DNA of 12,370 nucleotides from NCBI GenBank assembly GCA_036009105.1, contig DASYMJ010000052.1, forward strand, positions 1 to 12,370, read 5' to 3'. Origin of the DNA: JAFAVZ01 sp036009105. Lineage in GTDB: Bacteria > Acidobacteriota > Thermoanaerobaculia > Gp7-AA8. The translations under genes and the position numbers were made by a program. Of the stretch, positions 8,194 through 12,370 are shown piece by piece (the stretch's first letter is position 1; the number at the start of each line of letters is the position of its first letter). Under the pieces are notes generated by a model that worked only from the letters and a program-made list of their open reading frames with translations, was not told where the DNA came from and ran no database searches.

Positions 8194-9052
8194 GGCCCTG
8201 CCCAAACACCCAGCTCACGAGCGCCGGCTCGGTGAACGCCCACTCCCACGCGTTATGGTCCACGCCCGCGTATTCGGTGTAGAGCGGCCGGCCGCCGGCC
8301 TTGCGTCGCGCGGCGATTCGCTTGCGCGACGCGGATACGGGGACGGTCTGGTCGGAATCGCCGTGAAAGTTCCACAGTGGCGTCTCGATGGAGCCGGTGC
8401 CGTCGTCTAAGGACTGATCGCTCCCGCAGCAGATCACTGCCGCGCCGAAAAAGTGCGGACGGAACGTCAGCATGTTCCACACGCCGGCCCCGCCCATCGA
8501 CTGGCCGGCCACATAGATGCGTCGCCGGTCAATGGGGAGCTCGCGGCACAATGCATCGACAATTTCGAAAGCCAGGCGGGCCCCGTCGCCCAAGCCCGAA
8601 ACCGCTTTGGCCGTCCCCTGGCTCATCGCATCCGCGTCGTAGCGGATCCATCCCCGATCGGTTTGCGGTGCGACGACGTAACAAGGGAACCGCTTCTGGT
8701 TCTCGGGCAGCAACCAGACGCGCGTGCCAAAGATATTGCCGAACGCCAGTTGCCTTTCGTTATCGGTGCCGCTGCCGCCGCTGCCATGCAGGTATATGAC
8801 TAACGGCACTCTGGCCGCCGTTGCGGGGCGGAACAGGCGATAGGGCATGGCCCAGTCACTGTCATGCGTGCGCGTTTCGAATTTCTTTTCCAGACCTCGA
8901 GATTGCGTCTTGAATGCCTCGATGAGAGCCAGCCGCTCCGGCGACGTCGGCGCGCCGGGGGCGAGGCGAGGGAGGCCTGCCGGCGCCGCCGCCAGCCAGC
9001 GGCCGAGGGAAGCGGAGCCGAGCAGATACATCACTTCTCGCCGGGTCAGCAT
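8183..9052 (-). CDS. Exported alpha/beta hydrolase (COG4099-like esterase/peptidase)
   Basis: A 289-residue alpha/beta hydrolase that resembles the predicted peptidases/esterases of COG4099 and the PHB-depolymerase-like group. The catalytic triad can be read: Ser185 in the nucleophile elbow GQSMG, Asp234 in HGDSDQTVP, and His266 in GVDHNAW. The oxyanion-hole motif HGSGGSG begins at His89. The N-terminus, MLTRREVMYLLGSASLGRW, has twin arginines (4-5) before a hydrophobic segment and looks like a Tat-type signal, so the enzyme probably works in the periplasm or outside the cell. The frame is open upstream to 9145, but the added 31 residues are polar and would bury the signal, so ATG 9052 is preferred; its ribosome site is poor. 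It follows the MFS gene by 76 nt on the same strand. Substrate unknown. Confidence 0.88.
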   Translation of the reverse strand: MLTRREVMYLLGSASLGRWLAAAPAGLPRLAPGAPTSPERLALIEAFKTQSRGLEKKFETRTHDSDWAMPYRLFRPATAARVPLVIYLHGSGGSGTDNERQLAFGNIFGTRVWLLPENQKRFPCYVVAPQTDRGWIRYDADAMSQGTAKAVSGLGDGARLAFEIVDALCRELPIDRRRIYVAGQSMGGAGVWNMLTFRPHFFGAAVICCGSDQSLDDGTGSIETPLWNFHGDSDQTVPVSASRKRIAARRKAGGRPLYTEYAGVDHNAWEWAFTEPALVSWVFGQGRAS

Positions 9053-9128
9053 CGAGAAGCAAGATACAGCGTCGATGCACGGGACCGGTTTGGATCGCGA
9101 AACAAAGCAGTGACGGCGCGGAAAGCGC
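9053..9128. other. Spacer between MFS and hydrolase genes
   Basis: I find no convincing hairpin, promoter or ribosome site in these 76 bases. Whether the hydrolase gene is read with the upstream cluster or from its own promoter cannot be told. Confidence 0.4.
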
Positions 9129-10376
9129 TCACTTTCCGTTCGCATGCCGTGCCGGCAGCCACACCAGCGCCGCCGCCACCGCCCCCGCCGCGCCGCACAG
9201 CAGCCATAGCGCCTGCGGGTTGCGCTGATAGATGAACGTGCCGAGCACCGGGCCGGCCACCATGGCCAGGCTCCACATCAGGATCCAGAGGCCGTTGTAG
9301 CGGCCGCGCAGATGCGGCGGCGCGAGATGCGCCACGTATGACCCGGTCACGGGCGAGGACACCATCTCGCCGAGGGTCCAGATCACCACCGTGGCGGCGA
9401 GCGCGGGCAGAGTGTGCGCGAAGGCGGTGAGGGAGAACCCGACGCCGACGATGAGGAAGCCGAAGGCCATCACCGGCTCCACGCGCCGATGCTGCGTCCA
9501 GGCCGTGATGCCCAGCTCGAAGGTGACGATGAGCACGCCGTTGAGCGAGACCAGCAGGCCATACGTCGTGGTGGAGAATCCCTGCGCCACCACGTGCAGC
9601 GGAAACGTCGACAGCCATTGGAAATCGATGGCCGCGGTGAGGAAGCTGGCCACGAGGAAGAGGAGGAAGCGGCGGTTGCGCATCACCGAGCGGAGCAGCT
9701 CGCCGCGCTGCTCCTCGTGCGGCGCGGCGCGCACGCCGTGCGGCAGAAACGCGAAGGCGATGATGCCGTAGACGAGGGAGGTGATCGCATCGCCGAGGAA
9801 GACGTAGAGGAAGGAGCGGTCGGCCAGGAAGCCGGCCGTGGCCGGCCCGGCGGCGAAGCCGAGGTTGATCGCCCAGCGGTACATGCCGAAGGCGGCGATG
9901 CGCCGTTCGGGCGGCACCAGGTCAGAGATGAGGGCCATGCTGGCCGGGCGGTACATCTCGGCGAACATGCCGACCAGGAACGTGAGCACGAGGATGGCCG
10001 CGTAGCCGCGCGCCTGGGAGAGGGCGAGCATCGCCACGCAGGAGCCGAACATCGACGTCACGATCGTGTTGCGCCGCCCGATGCGGTCGGCGAGATGCCC
10101 GCCGGTCGCCGAGGCGGCCACATGTCCGAGCCCATAAACTCCTACCGCGATCCCGGCCTGAGCCTCGGAGAACCCGTCGCGCTTCATGTACAGCACGAGG
10201 AACGGCATCACGAACGTGCCGAAGCGGTTGATGAACGTGCCGCCGAAGAGGATCCACGCCGCGGGCGGCAGCGCGCGGAGGTTCTCGCGCAGCGTGGCCA
10301 GGTCAGGCTCCGATCTCGGTGCGCGAGCGGAGGAACCTGGCCACCAGCTGCTCGTCGAACTGCGATCCGGCGCCAT
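9129..10376 (-). CDS. MFS transporter (DHA1-like)
   Basis: A 415-residue secondary transporter of the major facilitator superfamily with about twelve hydrophobic segments, located in the inner membrane. The loop after helix 2 carries the family motif A, GGHLADRIGRR (92-102, key Asp97). DLVPPERRIAAFGMYRWAIN is typical of MFS exporters. The substrate, perhaps a drug or metabolite, cannot be inferred. The start is uncertain: the only ATG is at 10376, which makes a polar 25-residue extension and overlaps the HD-GYP gene by 74 nt, with no visible Shine-Dalgarno site. The conserved protein seems to begin around LATLRENLRALP, and a CTG codon at 10301 lies one base past the HD-GYP stop. The end and the family are firm. 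It is the third gene of a co-directional cluster. Confidence 0.9.
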   Translation of the reverse strand: MAPDRSSTSSWWPGSSARAPRSEPDLATLRENLRALPPAAWILFGGTFINRFGTFVMPFLVLYMKRDGFSEAQAGIAVGVYGLGHVAASATGGHLADRIGRRNTIVTSMFGSCVAMLALSQARGYAAILVLTFLVGMFAEMYRPASMALISDLVPPERRIAAFGMYRWAINLGFAAGPATAGFLADRSFLYVFLGDAITSLVYGIIAFAFLPHGVRAAPHEEQRGELLRSVMRNRRFLLFLVASFLTAAIDFQWLSTFPLHVVAQGFSTTTYGLLVSLNGVLIVTFELGITAWTQHRRVEPVMAFGFLIVGVGFSLTAFAHTLPALAATVVIWTLGEMVSSPVTGSYVAHLAPPHLRGRYNGLWILMWSLAMVAGPVLGTFIYQRNPQALWLLCGAAGAVAAALVWLPARHANGK

Positions 10377-11982
10377 CGCGCATCCGGGTCATGGCCGCCT
10401 CGTGGTCGAGCGGCGCCTGATACGAGTTGCGCGCCGTCATGGCCAGCCACGCGTCGCAGATCTGGATGATGCGCGCGCCGATGGGGATCTGGTTGCCGCT
10501 CATCCGGCTGGGGTAGCCCTTGCCGTCCACCCGCTCGTGATGGCGGAGCACGAGCTGCGCGACCTCCGCACCGAGCAGCGGCTCGACCAGCGCCGCGCCG
10601 ACGATGGGATGCTCCGCCAGCGCGCGCAGCTCGTCGGCGGTCACGTGCGGCTTGCGGTAAAGCCGCTCGTAATCGAGCAGGCGCATGCCGGCGTCATGCA
10701 CCAGCGCGGCGAGGCGGATGCACTCCACCTGGGCCGGCGGCAGCTCGAGGATGATGGCGAAGCGCTGCGCCATCATCGACACCTGCCGGCAGTGCTCCAC
10801 CAGGTCCGGATACTTCTGGAAGTCGGGCTCGAGCAGCTTCTCGGCGATGGTCTGCCGGTCGTTGCGGCCGGAGCCGGCGGCGATCGCCGCGTCCACCGAC
10901 TGCTCGATCTGCTTGAGGAAGATGTGCAGCGCGCGCTGCGCCTGCGGCTCCGGCGTCCGCTCGAAGGCGACGGTGAGGACGAGGCCCTCCACCGATTGCG
11001 CGTTCACCGGCGCGCTGAGGATGGTGCTGATGCCGGCCGCCGTTACCGGCACGACCTGCACGCCGAACGGGTAAACGAGATGGGGGCGGCTCACCGCTTC
11101 CGGTTGATGAGTGCGGCGCAGCCAGGCCTGCAGGTGCGACTGGAGCATCTCGATCGCGTCGTCGGTGACCGTGGCGATGGCAACGATCGACTGCGGGTTG
11201 CTGGGATGGCCGATCGCGCTGAAGCAGGCCAGCACCGCGCCGGGGATGGCCAGCGTGGCGGGGAGCAGCAGGCGGACGACTTCCAGGTCGCGGTCGGTGA
11301 GGACGTGCTTCGCCGTGGCGGCGTGGGTCAGCTGCCGCTTCGCCAGCAGGTCGCGCGCGGCGGCGATGGTGGCGCGGGCGGCGGTGGAGAGCTCCGGCTG
11401 GACGGAACCGCGCAGGGCGGGCGGCGGGGGAGGAGGGGTGGCCGGGGTCATCACCTGCCGCAGCGGGGCCGCGGCGGCCGCGCGCTGCTGCTCCTGCGCC
11501 GGGTCGGCGGCGAGGGGGATGGGGCCGACGCCGAACAGGTTCTTCGCGCCGAGGAGGCTCAGCACGTCGTTCGCGATCCGCTTGGCCGCTTCGACGTCGG
11601 GATGGTCGAACGGCTTGCGGCCCGCCTTGTCCCGCATGTCGATGAATCCGACCAGCCGGCCGCGCGAGTAGATCGGCGTGGCGAGCAGGCGATCGGTCCC
11701 CTGGCGGAAGAGCATCTCCGAGAAGCGCTGGTCGGTGGCCACGCCGTTGACGAAGAACGGGCCGCGCTTGATGGCCAGCCGCTCCACCAGGTCGTCCGTG
11801 GCGCGGATCAGCTTCCGGGCCGGATCGTTGAATTGATAGAAGGTGACGAGCTCGAAGGTCTTGTCGTTCAGGTCGGGGGAGGCGGAGAGATAGAGCGCCG
11901 CCTTCGTGGCCTGCACGTGCTCCATGCAGCCGAACAGGATCTGCTTCAGCTGCGGCTCGAGCGATTTGATTTCGGACAGCAT
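10303..11982 (-). CDS. GAF-domain HD-GYP signalling protein
   Basis: A 559-residue cytoplasmic protein, with no signal peptide or membrane segment. Residues about 1-150 look like a GAF sensor domain (YSRGRLVGFIDMRDKAG). An Ala/Pro-rich linker with six prolines in a row follows around 185, then a second, weaker GAF-like region to about 365. The C-terminal HD-GYP domain (about 385-555) resembles cyclic di-GMP phosphodiesterases: His397, His429-Asp430, His458, His481-His482, Asp510 as likely metal ligands, and the HHERVDGKGYP signature at 481-491. One usual residue is changed: the Lys of HDxGK is Met433 (HDAGM), so activity may be lowered or altered. The ATG at 11982 lies 28 nt after the VanZ-like stop; the ribosome site is weak. 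It probably breaks down or senses a cyclic dinucleotide in response to a signal bound by the GAF domains. Confidence 0.92.
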   Translation of the reverse strand: MLSEIKSLEPQLKQILFGCMEHVQATKAALYLSASPDLNDKTFELVTFYQFNDPARKLIRATDDLVERLAIKRGPFFVNGVATDQRFSEMLFRQGTDRLLATPIYSRGRLVGFIDMRDKAGRKPFDHPDVEAAKRIANDVLSLLGAKNLFGVGPIPLAADPAQEQQRAAAAAPLRQVMTPATPPPPPPALRGSVQPELSTAARATIAAARDLLAKRQLTHAATAKHVLTDRDLEVVRLLLPATLAIPGAVLACFSAIGHPSNPQSIVAIATVTDDAIEMLQSHLQAWLRRTHQPEAVSRPHLVYPFGVQVVPVTAAGISTILSAPVNAQSVEGLVLTVAFERTPEPQAQRALHIFLKQIEQSVDAAIAAGSGRNDRQTIAEKLLEPDFQKYPDLVEHCRQVSMMAQRFAIILELPPAQVECIRLAALVHDAGMRLLDYERLYRKPHVTADELRALAEHPIVGAALVEPLLGAEVAQLVLRHHERVDGKGYPSRMSGNQIPIGARIIQICDAWLAMTARNSYQAPLDHEAAMTRMRDGAGSQFDEQLVARFLRSRTEIGA

Positions 11983-12010
11983 GCGGCGATCCGGCGAAGT
12001 ATAGGACGCC

Positions 12011-12370
12011 TCACTGGAACTCGAACCGTACGCGCAGCCGCATGTGCCCCAGGATTGCGCCGACCACCGTGCCGGCCGTGTTCCAGATGACGTCGTTCAC
12101 ATCCGCCACGCGGGAGGGGAGGAAGTACTGCCACCCCTCGATGGCCACGGTCAGGGAGAAGCCGAGGAGGATGGTGAGGACGTAGGTCTGCACGGTGGGG
12201 CGCTCTTCGGTGTAGAGGCTGATGAACATCAGGAAGCCCCACGGCACGAAGAGGAGGACGTTGGCGATGATCGGCACCACGATCACGGCCAGCAGCTGCG
12301 TCGAGATCTGCCGGTCGCGCAGGATGCGGGTGAGGTGGCGGATCTCCTCGAACGGGATGGGATCGACCTT
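12011..12370 (-). CDS. VanZ-like membrane protein, C-terminal part
   Basis: The gene enters from beyond the right edge of the window; 119 residues and the stop are visible. The open frame runs to the last base, so the Met at 12286 is internal. Visible residues begin VDPIPFEEIRHL, followed by three hydrophobic segments. The motifs IIANVLLFVPWGFL and EGWQYFLPSRVADVNDVIWN are characteristic of the VanZ family: a helix, then E..Q.FLP.R..D..D...N, then a glycine-rich helix (TAGTVVGAILG). Such proteins are inner-membrane proteins; the founding member gives low-level teicoplanin resistance, but most relatives have no known role. The stop is 28 nt from the HD-GYP start on the same strand, so the two are probably cotranscribed. 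Confidence 0.9.
   Translation of the reverse strand, partial: KVDPIPFEEIRHLTRILRDRQISTQLLAVIVVPIIANVLLFVPWGFLMFISLYTEERPTVQTYVLTILLGFSLTVAIEGWQYFLPSRVADVNDVIWNTAGTVVGAILGHMRLRVRFEFQ

Noticed and set aside
9053..9145. N-terminal extension of the hydrolase to 9145
   Set aside because: The extra 31 residues are polar and would place the Tat-like signal internally.
11998..12003. TATACT as a -10 box for the HD-GYP gene
   Set aside because: No matching -35 element at the right distance, and the gene is only 28 nt from the upstream stop.
9414..12090. Two long plus-strand frames opposite the MFS and HD-GYP genes
   Set aside because: His/Arg/Gly-rich shadow translations without motifs; the minus-strand genes are unambiguous.

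Overview
The window is about 12.4 kb of high-GC bacterial DNA, densely coded, with ten well-supported genes and one doubtful small one. The gene content suggests a free-living Gram-negative-type bacterium of the Acidobacteriota or a similar soil lineage. The clues are a DUF1800/DUF1501 pair, a paired periplasmic M16 protease, an HD-GYP protein, Tat- and lipoprotein-exported products, and short palindromic repeats in the intergenic spaces. This lineage call is inferred from gene content and style; there is no rRNA gene here to fix it.

Layout. (1) Positions 1-1480, plus strand: the 3' end of a FecCD/BtuC-type ABC permease, then its ATPase, translationally coupled; the start of the permease lies upstream of the window. 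(2) 1492-1555: a perfect 24-bp inverted repeat. (3) 1596-4159, plus strand: a DUF1800 protein and a Tat-exported DUF1501 protein, overlapping by 4 nt. (4) About 4171-4323: a duplicated repeat element ending in a long inverted repeat, lying between two convergent operons. (5) 7000-4341, minus strand: two M16 metallopeptidase-family proteins, overlapping by 4 nt. The first carries the zinc site; the second lacks it but keeps the Arg/Tyr substrate-binding pair. (6) About 7001-7526: a less GC-rich stretch with at most one doubtful minus-strand ORF and a remarkable hairpin holding a Shine-Dalgarno sequence and start codon. (7) 7527-8159, plus strand: an unrecognised lipoprotein with a Gly/Thr linker and eight C-terminal cysteines. 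(8) 9052-8183, minus strand: an exported alpha/beta hydrolase. (9) 12370-9129, minus strand: the end of a VanZ-like membrane protein, a GAF/HD-GYP signalling protein and an MFS transporter, tightly packed and probably cotranscribed.

How they work together. The ABC genes import a metal chelate or corrinoid. The DUF1800/DUF1501 and M16 operons encode exported proteins that probably act outside the cytoplasmic membrane. The VanZ/HD-GYP/MFS cluster joins envelope, second-messenger and transport functions, but the sequence does not show a common pathway. Most genes belong to known families. The least explained part is 7001-8160: the symmetrical SD/ATG hairpin and the Cys-rich lipoprotein. The two intergenic repeat elements are the next best candidates for unusual biology.
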